Virus record (IMG/VR): IMGVR_UViG_3300033149_000701
Location: 1-47,750 of that record
Strand: one strand, 5' to 3'
DNA from: a virus
Length of the DNA: 47,750 nt
Shown here: in pieces, positions 47,730-47,750 of the stretch
Position numbering within the stretch: the first letter of the stretch is position 1
Layout: each line of letters starts with the position of its first letter
Notes under the pieces: model-generated
The model's database searches: none
The model's input: only the letters and a program-made list of their open reading frames with translations
What the model was told of the DNA's origin: nothing
Translations under genes and position numbers: made by a program

Positions 47730-47750
47730 TTAGTGTAACAAGAAAGGAAA

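Noticed and set aside
1-47750. tRNA genes, insertion sequences, integrase and attachment sites
   Set aside because: None was recognised on either strand by eye; absence is not proven without a dedicated search.

Overview
The window is a piece of a tailed double-stranded DNA phage genome (Caudoviricetes), AT-rich, probably assembled from an environmental sample. The left 45.3 kb is one long minus-strand late module. The right 2.3 kb is a plus-strand cluster of very small genes, each group with its own promoter. No ribosomal, tRNA or host metabolic genes are seen. No tail-sheath gene is visible, and the tape-measure region is very long, so a long non-contractile tail is the more likely morphology. 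This is an inference, because both genome ends lie outside the window. The host cannot be named from this sequence.

Read in transcription order (right to left), the late module contains: a small acidic protein; a sigma-70-like factor (44607-45203); a putative small terminase (43805-44617); an inserted block of GT90-like glycosyltransferase, HNH nuclease, GDP-mannose 4,6-dehydratase, HNH nuclease and ERCC4-type nuclease; large terminase (38152-40250); portal (35984-38094); prohead protease with a nested scaffold; decoration protein; and major capsid (32878-33879). A block of about 15 kb of fibre, beta-helix and appendage-like proteins follows (17664-32799). Then come connector, neck and tail-completion genes (14458-17320), the tail tube (13229-14368), three genes in the tail-chaperone position, the tape measure (2005-10834, in two frames) and tail-tip proteins. 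Genes are tightly packed, often with TAATG or ATGA stop/start overlaps. Four clear intrinsic terminators punctuate the module, after capsid, after the 842-aa appendage protein, after tail tube and before tape measure, and probably set expression levels.

Four late genes are broken in ways that point to one another. An exact 31-bp tandem duplication splits an appendage gene (20513-20574). An exact 23-bp tandem duplication splits the large terminase (38359-38406). One base is apparently missing near the portal N-terminus (about 38035-38046). The tape measure continues in the +1 frame into a 1005-codon reading frame with no ATG for over 330 codons. Removing one duplicate copy restores frame exactly in both duplication cases. 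Consensus or assembly error is the simplest explanation for most; programmed frameshifting remains possible for the tape measure.

The most distinctive feature is the regulatory system of the plus-strand cluster (45.4-47.75 kb). Four sites carry GTGAC-N7-GTCAC inverted repeats (one degenerate), with core CTAACGT or CTAGTGT, always exactly 10 bp before a TATAAT/GATAAT -10 box. Two further sites share TTGAC(A/T)-N7-(G/T)ATAAT. Two 89-bp cassettes of terminator plus operator-promoter are paralogous copies of each other. The genes they drive encode microproteins of 27-71 aa, including membrane peptides, a zinc ribbon and a probable leaderless gene, most of unknown function. They are plausibly early, host-directed genes under common control.
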